A DNA stretch of 64,000 bases from Bacillota bacterium (GCA_023408815.1 JAEYJO010000080.1:1-64000); one strand, 5' to 3'. Numbered from the stretch's first letter, positions 1 through 8,338 are shown. A program made the numbers and translations. Notes: a model not told the origin generated them from the letters alone.

Positions 1-57
1 GCACCTCTGAACAATATCTATTTTGACTTCAAAGGAAAACTTTGCTTTTCTGCCCAT
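1..57 (-). CDS. IS3-family-like transposase OrfA, N-terminus only (runs off window)
   Basis: The reverse strand from 57 to 1 reads MGRKAKFSFEVKIDIVQRC, which resembles the start of the helix-turn-helix OrfA protein of IS3/IS150-type insertion sequences. Only 19 codons are inside the window. The ATG at 57-55 has a strong AGAAGGGAG ribosome binding site 8-9 bases upstream, lying inside the right arm of a perfect inverted repeat (61-75/109-123). The family call rests on a short stretch and should be confirmed from the adjoining sequence. Confidence 0.55.
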   Translation of the reverse strand, partial: MGRKAKFSFEVKIDIVQRC

Positions 58-60
58 AAA

Positions 61-125
61 ATATGCTCCCTTCTAAGTGACAAGCTTTTATTATTTCACT
101 TGTCTACCTAGAAGGGAGCATATCA
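61..125 (-). mobile_element. Likely insertion sequence end with RBS-sequestering hairpin
   Basis: Positions 61-75 and 109-123 are a perfect 15-bp inverted repeat. An inner 5-bp pairing (76-80 with 96-100) extends it. Read on the minus strand, the 3' arm contains the Shine-Dalgarno sequence of the transposase start at 57. A transcript entering from outside would therefore fold and hide the RBS. The terminus probably begins near 125 with TGATATG, a TG start as in IS3 elements. The exact end is inferred. Confidence 0.5.
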
Positions 126-208
126 AACAGGTTTCCTGCTCTTATTTTTTATAGAAAAATTTAAATTTTATTGGATAGTGATAATATGGGTTTGGACTAA
201 GTATAATT

Positions 209-679
209 CTAATTTGAGTCAGAATTCGGATTGGGATACCATGAGGTATCCAGTTGCGAGCCGTTGAAAATGCGTTTAATGCCGTTGGATTTTTGCATAT
301 ACATATTTTCATCGGGATAGTAGCATGTATCTTCACTTTCATTCGTTCCGGCATCTAAGATGACAAGTGTTTCCGCTCCGGAGTTATAGAAGGTATGTGC
401 AATGTCCTTTCCCGCCGGCTTCGCTATAAAATCACCCTGCTTTATGCGATGCTCCGCTCCGTCTAAGCGAAGGGTTCCCGCCCCTGAGAGAATCAGAAAG
501 AATTCCTCCTGTTGGGAATGGCTGTGGTATCTTGCGCTGTATGCTCCCGGAGGAACGTAGTCGATATTCACATAAATCTTCTGACTTCCAGCGGCCTCTC
601 CTAAGGACTTCGATTGGAGCCCTGCGGAATCTTCCCATAGATATTCTTCAGCTAAGCTATCTATATTGTTAATATCCAT
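209..679 (-). CDS. Cupin-domain protein
   Basis: A 156-residue single-domain cupin. Motif 1 is seen around residues 52-62 as YHSHSQQEEFFLILSG and motif 2 around residues 80-100 (GDFIAKPAG, then IAHTF), giving the usual His/His/Glu metal-ligand pattern of a conserved beta-barrel. Such small cupins bind a metal and act as isomerases, dioxygenases or sugar/anion sensors; the substrate cannot be told here. A ribosome binding site (GGGGAGG) lies just upstream of the ATG at 679. It stands alone, divergent from the phage-type module to its right. Confidence 0.8.
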   Translation of the reverse strand: MDINNIDSLAEEYLWEDSAGLQSKSLGEAAGSQKIYVNIDYVPPGAYSARYHSHSQQEEFFLILSGAGTLRLDGAEHRIKQGDFIAKPAGKDIAHTFYNSGAETLVILDAGTNESEDTCYYPDENMYMQKSNGIKRIFNGSQLDTSWYPNPNSDSN

Positions 680-832
680 TTTTAAAACCTCCCCTGTTTT
701 TGACTTTCATTTGATTGCTGTTATTATTCATCATACAAGAAAATCTGTTAACTAACAATACTATATAAAAAGTTAGATTGAAGTTGAAATAAGTATATAG
801 AAAATTGTTTTTTATTTTGTATGTTTTTACTA

Positions 833-861
833 TTGCAATAACCGAACATATGTTCTATATT
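833..861 (+). promoter_or_regulatory. Promoter with LexA/SOS box ahead of the phage-type module
   Basis: TTGCAA (833-838) and TATATT (856-861) are separated by 17 bp. The 14-mer CGAACATATGTTCT at 843-856 fills the spacer and matches the Firmicutes LexA (DinR) consensus CGAACRNRYGTTYG at 13 of 14 positions. LexA bound here would block RNA polymerase directly. The next gene downstream starts at 922. Confidence 0.7.
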
Positions 862-921
862 ATGGTTAACACATGTGGAGGAACTATTAATTGACAAAAT
901 TTAAAACGAAAGGGAATTATT

Positions 922-2013
922 ATGCAAAAAGGATTTCAGAAAGTGTACATTCATAGTTGTGGAGATGGCGTTATTGCAACGCCGGTTATTGGTGAAAATG
1001 GAAACTGGTATGTTGGAAATGAAGATACCGGTGTAAAAGCAGAAGGAATTGATGGTAAAGACGGCGAGATGGGCCCGGAAGGACCGCAGGGACCGAAGGG
1101 TGAAAAAGGTGAGCAGGGTGATGTCGGACCGCAGGGCCCGGCAGGCGAAACTCCCGAGTTGGCTGCAAACTTAACCACGACAATTGAAGGTAAAGCATTA
1201 GACGCGATCATGGGTAAAGCGCTTGACGATAAAATTAAAGATTTAGATACTGAATTTGAAGGATTTAAAACGTCTTTTCAGAATGGCTGTAACACAATTG
1301 CTGGTAAAGTGACAGAATTGGGATGTGCTACAGCCGGTAATGCAGGTCCCAATGTCATTGCGGAAAATATTGAGATAGTGGCAAATAAAAAATACAATGA
1401 TGGAGTAGCTGCTACAAAAGTCGGAACTGCAACGCCAGGGCATGTATTAAGCGGATATACCTTTACAAATAATAATGCTGTAGGAATATCTGGAACAATG
1501 GCAGATAGAGGGGCAGTTAATGCTTCACTGAATGCAGGACAATCTTACACTATTCCGGTCGGATATCATAACGGGAGCGGTAGTATTACTGCTAATTCGT
1601 TGGCAAGTCAGACAGCTGCCACAGCTACAGCAGATAACTTAAGTACAGGCAAGACGGCATGGGTAAATGGAGTAAAAATAACAGGAACAGGTGTGGATAA
1701 TACGGCTCAATATAACGCAGGGTATAATGCCGGACAATCCAGGATACTTGCAGAAAAAATTACAACAAATATTTCAGCAGGAAAAAACGGTATAACATTA
1801 GATATATCGAAGTCCGGTTATAAAGCTATATATGCAGGTGTTTTATCTGCTCAATATGTGGCATCTGCCAATTCAAATACGGAATTAGGAACGTTAAGTA
1901 CGTCGGTATCATCATCCGGAAATACTGCAACATTTACTTTCACGACTAATGCAACTGTTGGATATGATGTGTTAAGTATTTTAGAAATAGTTGTAGTATA
2001 TACTGCTGTATAA
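922..2013 (+). CDS. Collagen-like phage tail fibre protein
   Basis: A 363-residue protein. Residues about 44-78 are an uninterrupted Gly-X-Y collagen-like stretch rich in Pro, Glu and Lys. It follows a short N-terminal domain and precedes a long Ala/Thr/Asn/Gly-rich segment with phrases such as TIPVGYHNGSGSI and AGYNAGQS that are typical of Clostridia phage tail-fibre or appendage proteins. It probably forms a trimeric receptor-binding fibre. AAAGGGA precedes the ATG. It is followed directly by an XhlA-like gene, a holin and an endolysin, the normal order at the 3' end of a phage late operon, but no head, tail-tube or integrase gene is present in the window. Confidence 0.72.
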   Translation: MQKGFQKVYIHSCGDGVIATPVIGENGNWYVGNEDTGVKAEGIDGKDGEMGPEGPQGPKGEKGEQGDVGPQGPAGETPELAANLTTTIEGKALDAIMGKALDDKIKDLDTEFEGFKTSFQNGCNTIAGKVTELGCATAGNAGPNVIAENIEIVANKKYNDGVAATKVGTATPGHVLSGYTFTNNNAVGISGTMADRGAVNASLNAGQSYTIPVGYHNGSGSITANSLASQTAATATADNLSTGKTAWVNGVKITGTGVDNTAQYNAGYNAGQSRILAEKITTNISAGKNGITLDISKSGYKAIYAGVLSAQYVASANSNTELGTLSTSVSSSGNTATFTFTTNATVGYDVLSILEIVVVYTAV

Positions 2014-2084
2014 TTTGTATTATACCTTAAAGCACAAATATAAGGGACGAGTTAATATTATAGGAAATTTATAAACAGAATTAA

Positions 2085-2117
2085 AGAGCCGGCTAGAGAG
2101 CAATCTTTACCGGCTCT
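2085..2117 (+). other. Stem-loop between tail fibre and lysis genes
   Basis: AGAGCCGG (2085-2092) pairs with CCGGCTCT (2110-2117) across a 17-base loop. There is no run of T after it, so it is not a standard terminator. It may be an mRNA-processing or partial-termination site that separates expression of the fibre from the lysis cassette. Confidence 0.4.
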
Positions 2118-2142
2118 AAGGCTTAAGGAAAGAAGGAATGCG

Positions 2143-2442
2143 ATGGAAACAGAAATTGCGGTAAAACTGGAAGCGCACGAACACGAAATAGCCTCTCTGA
2201 AACACCGGGTTAAGGAACTTGAATCGGAAAGCAAAGTTATTCAAGAGCTTGCCATATCCGTTAATAAAATGGCGGTGAACATGGAGAACATGCTGGAGGA
2301 GCAAAAGAAACAGGGAGTTCGTTTGGAGATGCTGGAAAAGGTGCCGGTGGAGACCAACCGTCAAGTAAAGGCAGCTATCATTACGGCCTTTGCAGGCGGT
2401 GTCGTAGGGGCCTTTATAACAACAATAGCGACAATCTTATAA
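2143..2442 (+). CDS. XhlA-like haemolysin/lysis accessory protein
   Basis: A 99-residue protein. Residues 1-70 form a heptad-rich, strongly charged helix (likely coiled coil) and residues about 76-99 form a single C-terminal membrane segment (ITAFAGGVVGAFITTIATIL). This architecture and the position before a holin and an amidase match XhlA of the PBSX lysis cassette, which assists membrane permeabilisation. GAAGGA lies 6 bases before the ATG. It is 14 bp from the holin gene and so probably co-translated with it. Confidence 0.72.
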   Translation: METEIAVKLEAHEHEIASLKHRVKELESESKVIQELAISVNKMAVNMENMLEEQKKQGVRLEMLEKVPVETNRQVKAAIITAFAGGVVGAFITTIATIL

Positions 2443-2456
2443 AAAGGAGAAAGAAT

Positions 2457-2660
2457 ATGAAAAATAATGAGCTCATAAACTGGTTAAAGGCAGCAGGCAT
2501 AAGAGCAGTCAAAACAGTAGCCCAAACGGCAGCAGCTACCATAGGTACCGCCGCAATCATGTCGGAGGTAAACTGGACGGTGGTAGTATCCGCATCGGCA
2601 CTGGCCGGGATATTATCCCTTCTGACCTCAACCGCAGGGCTGCCGGAGTTGAAAAAGTAA
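2457..2660 (+). CDS. Small phage holin
   Basis: A 67-residue protein with a charged N-terminus (MKNNELINWLKAAGIRAVK) and two hydrophobic stretches (about 20-38 and 42-58), ending in a short charged tail. Size, topology and position between the XhlA-like gene and the endolysin match small holins of the phi-LC3/r1t type, which form the membrane lesion that lets the endolysin out. The ribosome binding site AAAAGGAG is 8 bases upstream of the ATG. The following gene starts 12 bases after the stop. Confidence 0.78.
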   Translation: MKNNELINWLKAAGIRAVKTVAQTAAATIGTAAIMSEVNWTVVVSASALAGILSLLTSTAGLPELKK

Positions 2661-2672
2661 GGAGTGTATACT

Positions 2673-3878
2673 ATGACAATAGGCGTAAACTGTGGCCATA
2701 CGATAAGCGGTGCCGGATATGGCGCCGTAGGTATTATCAAGGAATCCAACCACACGAGGCTTGTCGGATATTCCCTCATGGAGAAATTACGTGCAGCGAG
2801 TGTAAAAGTGGTGGATTGTACGATAGATGAAGCAGGTACACAGAATGAATATCTTGCGGCAGCGGTGGCGCTGGCGAACAGGGAAGATCTGGACTGGTTT
2901 ATCAGTATCCATTTCAACGCCTCGGCGTCTCACACAGGACAAGGTGTAGAGGTCTATACCTACGAGGGCAGACAGTATGAGGAGGCGTTGAACGTCTGCA
3001 ATAACATTTCTGCTTTTGGGTTTAAAAACCGTGGAGTGAAAGCCGGCAGCGGACTTTATGTCATTAACAAGACAAAAGCAAAGGCCATGCTGATTGAGGT
3101 ATGCTTTTGCGATAATCAGGCGGATGTAGATCTTTATAATAAAATAGGTGGTGCGGATACTATAGCACAGGCTATCTTTAACAGTATCTATAATTATGCG
3201 GTAACGCCGGAGCCGGTATCGGAAGAAGCGCATGACATGCCCTTGGAGGATTTTGTGGAGTTCGTAGGCGAAGTCGCAAGGCAGGACTGGATAAACAGAA
3301 AAATAATGCTGCCCTCCGTAGTGTTGGCTCAAGCGATAAAGGAATCCGCAAGAGGTACTTCAGAGTTAGCTCAGAAAGCGAACGCTTTGTTCGGAATTAA
3401 AAAGAATGACTGGACGGGCAAGACGTATATCAAGGCTGCCACGGAACAGCGGTCTGACGGAAGCTATTACATAGTTGACAACACCGAATGGCGTGCATAT
3501 GGAAGCTGGGAAGAGTCCATCCTAGACCATAACACTTACATATCCAAAAGAAGCATGGACGGCGGAAAAACACTGCGCTATGGCCCTGTTATAGGCTGCG
3601 AAGAATATGTACTCGTATGTCAATATCTTCAGGATTTAGGCTATGCGACATCACTGACCTACGCGGAATCTCTAATCAATGATTACATAGAAAAGTATAA
3701 TCTTACGAGATTTGATGCAGCAGATGATGAGATTGCCCCGGGAAGCAAGAAATGGATCGTGCAGCTCGGTGCATATAAAAGCCGGAAAAATGCGGAGAGC
3801 CTTGTTAAAAAGCTTGAAAAGATCGGCGTAATCTCTATGTTGAAACTATATGATACGAATGAGGAATCTTCCATGTAA
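2673..3878 (+). CDS. Modular endolysin: amidase + glucosaminidase + partial SPOR
   Basis: A 401-residue cell-wall hydrolase. Residues 2 to about 175 form an Amidase_3 domain (N-acetylmuramoyl-L-alanine amidase). Its zinc ligands are visible as GVNCGHT near the start and SIHFNA in the middle, with a glutamate in LIEVCF. Residues about 195-345 resemble an endo-beta-N-acetylglucosaminidase domain (AIKESARGTSELAQKANALF, then KNDWTGKTY). The C-terminus (WIVQLGAYKSRKNAE...) is a SPOR-type peptidoglycan-binding motif of only about 40 residues against the usual 70 or so, so the domain looks cut short. The ATG at 2673 is preferred over the GTG at 2664 because AAGGA sits 9-10 bases before it. The gene overlaps the next frame at its stop. 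Confidence 0.85.
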   Translation: MTIGVNCGHTISGAGYGAVGIIKESNHTRLVGYSLMEKLRAASVKVVDCTIDEAGTQNEYLAAAVALANREDLDWFISIHFNASASHTGQGVEVYTYEGRQYEEALNVCNNISAFGFKNRGVKAGSGLYVINKTKAKAMLIEVCFCDNQADVDLYNKIGGADTIAQAIFNSIYNYAVTPEPVSEEAHDMPLEDFVEFVGEVARQDWINRKIMLPSVVLAQAIKESARGTSELAQKANALFGIKKNDWTGKTYIKAATEQRSDGSYYIVDNTEWRAYGSWEESILDHNTYISKRSMDGGKTLRYGPVIGCEEYVLVCQYLQDLGYATSLTYAESLINDYIEKYNLTRFDAADDEIAPGSKKWIVQLGAYKSRKNAESLVKKLEKIGVISMLKLYDTNEESSM

Positions 3879-3940
3879 TGAGGAATAATTTTGTGAATAT
3901 TTCTTCTAGCCATACGCATACTATTCCAGAGGTGAATCGC

Positions 3941-4087
3941 ATGGATAAGAAAAAGCAGGAAAAGCAAAATCGGCAAAAGAATCATGATAAGTACAATAGT
4001 ATTACGCAAAAGTCAGAACCCGAAAATCAAAACCCGGGACACAATGTCAGAGAAGAAGGAATACATCCCATAAACCAGAAAAGATAA
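3941..4087 (+). CDS. Small highly charged hypothetical protein
   Basis: A 48-residue Lys/Gln/Asn-rich protein starting MDKKKQEKQNRQKNHDK. The ATG at 3941 follows AGAGGTG at good spacing. The same frame is open from an ATG at 3878 that overlaps the endolysin stop, but that start has no ribosome binding site of its own. No family is recognised. The composition suggests a disordered or nucleic-acid-binding peptide. It closes the phage-type module just before a terminator. Confidence 0.4.
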   Translation: MDKKKQEKQNRQKNHDKYNSITQKSEPENQNPGHNVREEGIHPINQKR

Positions 4088-4091
4088 GAAG

Positions 4092-4119
4092 AAGGCGGCC
4101 GGAAATAGCCGCCTTTTTT
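4092..4119 (+). terminator. Intrinsic terminator of the phage-type module
   Basis: AAGGCGGC (4092-4099) pairs with GCCGCCTT (4108-4115), followed by TTTTT. It ends the operon that begins with the LexA-box promoter. Confidence 0.85.
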
Positions 4120-4120
4120 C

Positions 4121-4183
4121 TTGACTATTCACATACATAGTACTATAATTGTTGCTGTTACAATTAATGCATACGCAACAATT
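4121..4183 (+). promoter_or_regulatory. Strong promoter with inverted-repeat operator for the ABC/MarR operon
   Basis: TTGACT (4121-4126) and TATAAT (4144-4149) are 17 bp apart. AATTGTTGC (4147-4155) overlaps the -10 box and is repeated inverted as GCAACAATT at 4175-4183. Paired half-sites of this kind over the start of transcription fit a MarR-family repressor. The only MarR gene in the operon is at 7907, so autoregulation is the natural reading (inference). Confidence 0.65.
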
Positions 4184-4211
4184 GTGATAGCAATAATTAG
4201 GAGAATCTATT

Positions 4212-5987
4212 ATGAAGAAATTTTTAGTCTATGCCAAAGACTATAAAAAGGAACTGATTCTGGCGATTATTTGTATCGAGGTAGAGACGGTATTTGAGCT
4301 TATCATTCCTATGATTATGGCTGATATCATCGACGTGGGAATTGTAAACGGGGATAGAAGCTACATTTTGTGGAAGGGCTTACAGATGGTGGCCTGCGCG
4401 GTAATTTCGCTATGGCTTGGAAACTTATATGCCAAATTCACTGCCGTCTGCGGCAATGGGATTGGAGCGGCTATCCGGGCTGCGGAATTTAAGAAAATGC
4501 AGACGTATTCTTTTCCCAACACGGATAAATTCAGTGTTCCGTCTCTGGTTACAAGACTTACCAGCGATGTTACGACCATTCAGAACTCTATTACCAACGG
4601 TCTGCGTCCGGGATTTCGGTCTCCTGTCATGCTGTTTATCGCCATTTTTCTATCCTTCAAAATCAATGCGGCGCTGGCGGTAGTTTTTTTGGTTGCAGCT
4701 CCTATGCTTGGAATCAGCCTATTTTTTATTGTAAAGAATGTCCGCCCTCTATATGCGAGAATGCAGGCGGCGGTGGATTATGTAAATCGTATTATCCAAG
4801 AGAATCTGGCAGCGATCCGAGTGGTAAAAGCTTATGTCAGGGAGGATTATGAAATCACCAAATTTGAAGAAGTAAATCAGAATCTTAGAGATAATTCTGA
4901 AAAAGCCTTTTCTTTGGCAGTTCTTAACATGCCCGCATTTCAGTTCGTAATGTATGTAACGATTATAAGCATTCTCTGGTTTGGTGGAAATCTGGTGGCA
5001 ATTGGCGGAATGAAGGTAGGAAGCCTCACCAGCTTCTTAAGCTATGTTCTCCAGGTGCTGAACTCCCTTATGATGTTTTCTAACGTGTTTTTAATGTTCA
5101 CCCGTTCCTTGACTTCATGGAAACGAATCCTGGAAGTAATGGAAGAGGAGCCTGCCATTAAAGACGAACTGGCAAAGAATATCGAAATGAAGAGCGGCAG
5201 CATCCGCTTCGAGCACGTATATTTTAAATACAAGGAAACTGCAAAGGCATATGTTTTGTCCGATATTTCTCTGGATATTGAATCGGGGCAGACTGTGGGA
5301 ATCATCGGTCCTACCGGTTCCTCTAAGAGCACACTGGTGCAGCTGATACCGAGGCTTTACGATGTGACTGCGGGAAATATTGTTATCGACGGGCATCCGA
5401 TTTATGAATTTACCCAAAGAAGGCTGCGGGATTCCATCGCGATGGTACTACAAAAGAATACGCTGTTTTCCGGTACGGTAAGGGAAAATCTCTTGTGGGG
5501 CAAGGAGAACGCCTCTGGGGAGGAGATAGAACGTGCCTGCCGCATTGCTTGTGTGGATGAATTCATCGGCCGTCTGGAAAATGGATATGACACGGAGCTG
5601 GGGCAGGGAGGCGTTAACGTGTCCGGCGGACAGAAGCAGCGTTTATGTATAGCGCGTGCCATACTGAAAGAGCCAAAGGTATTGATTCTCGATGATTCCA
5701 CAAGCGCCGTGGATACTGCGACGGAAGCAAGGTTAAAGGAGGCGCTTAATAAGGAACTGCCGGGAATGACAAAAATCATCGTTGCCCAGCGGATTACCTC
5801 TATCATGGATGCGGACCAGATCATAATTCTTGACGACGGTAAAATAAATGCAATAGGAACGCATGAAACCCTGCTGAAGGATAATGAAATCTATCGCGAT
5901 ATTTATTCGCGTGAAGGCAACGAGCCGGAGGCAAATTTGCTTGACTTTGGTGACTGTTCCCAGCAACTGCAAGGAGGTAATTTATAA
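4212..5987 (+). CDS. Heterodimeric ABC multidrug exporter, subunit A (degenerate site)
   Basis: A 591-residue half transporter: six-helix exporter membrane domain (about 1-310) followed by a nucleotide-binding domain. Walker A is GPTGSSKST (about 366-374; the usual Gly before Lys is Ser). The signature is VSGGQ (about 471) and Walker B is LILDDSTSAVD (about 492). The catalytic Glu after Walker B is Asp, as in the degenerate subunit of BmrC/LmrC/TM287-type exporters. Its partner is the next gene, whose ATG overlaps this stop. It probably exports hydrophobic drugs or peptides across the cytoplasmic membrane. The operon is likely repressed by the MarR protein encoded third. Confidence 0.88.
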   Translation: MKKFLVYAKDYKKELILAIICIEVETVFELIIPMIMADIIDVGIVNGDRSYILWKGLQMVACAVISLWLGNLYAKFTAVCGNGIGAAIRAAEFKKMQTYSFPNTDKFSVPSLVTRLTSDVTTIQNSITNGLRPGFRSPVMLFIAIFLSFKINAALAVVFLVAAPMLGISLFFIVKNVRPLYARMQAAVDYVNRIIQENLAAIRVVKAYVREDYEITKFEEVNQNLRDNSEKAFSLAVLNMPAFQFVMYVTIISILWFGGNLVAIGGMKVGSLTSFLSYVLQVLNSLMMFSNVFLMFTRSLTSWKRILEVMEEEPAIKDELAKNIEMKSGSIRFEHVYFKYKETAKAYVLSDISLDIESGQTVGIIGPTGSSKSTLVQLIPRLYDVTAGNIVIDGHPIYEFTQRRLRDSIAMVLQKNTLFSGTVRENLLWGKENASGEEIERACRIACVDEFIGRLENGYDTELGQGGVNVSGGQKQRLCIARAILKEPKVLILDDSTSAVDTATEARLKEALNKELPGMTKIIVAQRITSIMDADQIIILDDGKINAIGTHETLLKDNEIYRDIYSREGNEPEANLLDFGDCSQQLQGGNL

Positions 5988-7846
5988 TGGCCAGACCTAC
6001 GTCTAATGCAAAACCGAAAGATGCGAAGAAAGCCTTGCTGCAGCTTCTTCGTTATTTAGGGCGGCATAAAGCTTCTTTGCTTGTGATCGCGATATTCGTC
6101 TGTATAAGCTCTGCTTCCGGTATCGCAGGTACCTATTTATTAAAAACGGTGGTAAACGATTATATTATGCCGGGAGATATACCGGGACTTATGAAAATGA
6201 TAGTTATCATGGAAGCTATATATGGAGCGGGAGTGTTGACCTGCTATTTTTACAATAAGCTTATGGTCCATATTTCCCAAAAGATAGTATCGGAAATCAG
6301 AAGCGATTTGTTTGAGCATACGCAAAAGCTTCCGCTGCGCTACTTCGACTCTCATACCCATGGCGATTTGATGAGCCATTTTACAAACGATGTGGACACT
6401 ATATCGGAGGCTTTGAACAATAGTTTTACGCTGCTCATTCAAAGCTTTATAACCTCGGTTGGAACGATTGTTATGCTGCTCATTCTGGATCTGCGTCTGT
6501 CGCTTATCGTCATAGTATTTTCGATTATTATGCTTCTGTATATCCGGCATAACGGGAAGATGAGCAAAACGTATTTCTCCGCTCAGCAGAAAAATCTGGG
6601 AACGATTAACGGCTATGTGGAGGAAATGGTAGCGGGGCAGAAGGTGGAGAAAATCTTCAATCACGAGGAGCAGGACTTTATAAGGTTCCGTGAGTTGAAT
6701 GAAAAGTTGCGGGAAGCTTCTACGAAGGCCTTTACCTATACGGCAAAGACGATTCCCACCATTGTGGCGCTTTCCTACATCAATTATGCGGTTTCGGCAT
6801 GTGTGGGAGGACTGTTTGCTCTGGCGGGTCTTACGGATATCGGGACTCTGGCTTCTTATCTTGTATACGTACGGCAAAGTGCAATGCCCATGAATCAGTT
6901 TACCATGCAGATTAATTTCCTGATGGTGGCTTTGGCCAGTGCGGAAAAGATATTTGCAATGATGGAGGAAGAGCCTGAACTTGATGAAGGAACCATTACA
7001 TTAAAAAAAGTAAGGAGAGAGGATGACGGCACGCTTCGGGAAAGCGATACGTATACGGGAGCCTTCGCATGGAAAATACAGCAGGCGGACGGCAGTTTTT
7101 CCTATGTGCCCTTAAAGGGAGACGTGCGTTTCCACGACGTCGTATTCGGCTATACGAAGGAACACACAATTTTAGACGGAATCAATCTGTATGCAAAGCC
7201 CGGTCAGAAAATAGCTTTTGTGGGTTCTACCGGCGCAGGAAAAACTACCATTATCAATCTGGTCAACCGTTTCTATGAAATAGAGGAAGGGCAGATTACA
7301 TATGATGGAATTGACATCAGGGACATTAAAAAGTCTGATTTAAGGCGCTCCATTTCTCTTATTATTCAGGATACCCGTTTGTTTACCGGAACCATAGCCG
7401 ATAATATCCGTTACGGAAGGCTTCAGGCAAGCGAGGAGGATGTGGTGAAGGCTGCAAAGTTAGCCAATGCACACTCCTTCATCCAAAGACTGCCGGGGGG
7501 TTATGATACTCTGTTAGAAAGCGACGGAGCAAATTTATCACAAGGGCAGAGGCAGCTCCTGGCAATTGCGAGGGCTGCAATTTCTCAGCCGCCCGTGCTC
7601 GTAATGGATGAGGCTACCAGTTCAATCGACACTCGTACGGAGAAGCTGATCGAAAAGGGCATGGATACCCTGATGGAGGACCGTACAGTATTCGTAATCG
7701 CCCATAGGTTGTCTACCGTCCGCAATTCCAAGGCGATTCTTGTTCTGGAACAGGGCAAGGTCATAGAACGGGGCGACCATGAAGAGCTACTGTCGCAAAA
7801 AGGACGATATTATCAGCTTTATACTGGTCAGTTTGAATTGAGTTGA
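5987..7846 (+). CDS. Heterodimeric ABC multidrug exporter, subunit B (catalytic)
   Basis: A 619-residue half transporter. After six membrane helices there is a longer linker (about 335-380) rich in Asp/Glu/Thr. The nucleotide-binding domain has Walker A GSTGAGKTT (about 412-420), the variant signature LSQGQ (about 525) and Walker B VLVMDEATSSID with the catalytic Glu intact. A complete Walker B here paired with a degenerate one upstream is the pattern of asymmetric heterodimeric exporters. A ribosome binding site (AAGGAGG) lies in the end of the upstream gene, and the start and stop codons overlap, so the two are translationally coupled. Confidence 0.88.
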   Translation: MARPTSNAKPKDAKKALLQLLRYLGRHKASLLVIAIFVCISSASGIAGTYLLKTVVNDYIMPGDIPGLMKMIVIMEAIYGAGVLTCYFYNKLMVHISQKIVSEIRSDLFEHTQKLPLRYFDSHTHGDLMSHFTNDVDTISEALNNSFTLLIQSFITSVGTIVMLLILDLRLSLIVIVFSIIMLLYIRHNGKMSKTYFSAQQKNLGTINGYVEEMVAGQKVEKIFNHEEQDFIRFRELNEKLREASTKAFTYTAKTIPTIVALSYINYAVSACVGGLFALAGLTDIGTLASYLVYVRQSAMPMNQFTMQINFLMVALASAEKIFAMMEEEPELDEGTITLKKVRREDDGTLRESDTYTGAFAWKIQQADGSFSYVPLKGDVRFHDVVFGYTKEHTILDGINLYAKPGQKIAFVGSTGAGKTTIINLVNRFYEIEEGQITYDGIDIRDIKKSDLRRSISLIIQDTRLFTGTIADNIRYGRLQASEEDVVKAAKLANAHSFIQRLPGGYDTLLESDGANLSQGQRQLLAIARAAISQPPVLVMDEATSSIDTRTEKLIEKGMDTLMEDRTVFVIAHRLSTVRNSKAILVLEQGKVIERGDHEELLSQKGRYYQLYTGQFELS

Positions 7847-7906
7847 TGAGATTTGCTATAAGCGAAAGTAAGAGGAATACGGATATAAGAGAGGAAGTGG
7901 ACTATA

Positions 7907-8338
7907 ATGAGTAGCAGCATAAGAGAACTTTTTATACGTGAAGAAAAGGCGCGGAAACAGCTGATTTCTCCGGTGCTTCTGGATAATGGGCTGACGCCCG
8001 GCCAGGGTCAGGCCGGAATCTTGAATAATCTTCTAAAGGAAGATCATATAAGTCAGAAGGAGCTTTCCGTCCGCTGTCACATGGATACCACCACGATGTC
8101 GAGGGCTATCGATAATCTGGAAAAGCTGGGGCTTTTAAATCGTGAAATCAATCCTGAGAGCAGGCGCTCTACGCTCATCTGCCTGACGGAAGAGGGCAGG
8201 GGAAAGGCATTGAATATCCGGGCGGCTTTTGAACAGTTGGAAGGGATACTTGGCAAGGATATTCCCCGGGAGGATATGGAGACTTTTCACAGGGTTCTTA
8301 TGAGGGTTTGTGAGAATCTTGAGAAGGGCATCCTTTAA
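7907..8338 (+). CDS. MarR-family transcriptional regulator
   Basis: A 143-residue winged-helix regulator. The DNA-binding core runs from about 45 to 105 (LSVRCHMDTTTMSRAIDNLE recognition region, then the wing with INPESRRSTLICLTEEG). GAGGAAG precedes the ATG. It follows the exporter genes by 60 bp in the same direction, so it is probably a drug-responsive repressor of the operon acting at the inverted repeat 4147-4183. The ligand is unknown. Confidence 0.88.
   Translation: MSSSIRELFIREEKARKQLISPVLLDNGLTPGQGQAGILNNLLKEDHISQKELSVRCHMDTTTMSRAIDNLEKLGLLNREINPESRRSTLICLTEEGRGKALNIRAAFEQLEGILGKDIPREDMETFHRVLMRVCENLEKGIL

Noticed and set aside
6140..6877. 245-codon minus-strand frame inside the ABC exporter gene
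   Set aside because: No start context, no family, and it lies wholly opposite a well-conserved coding region.
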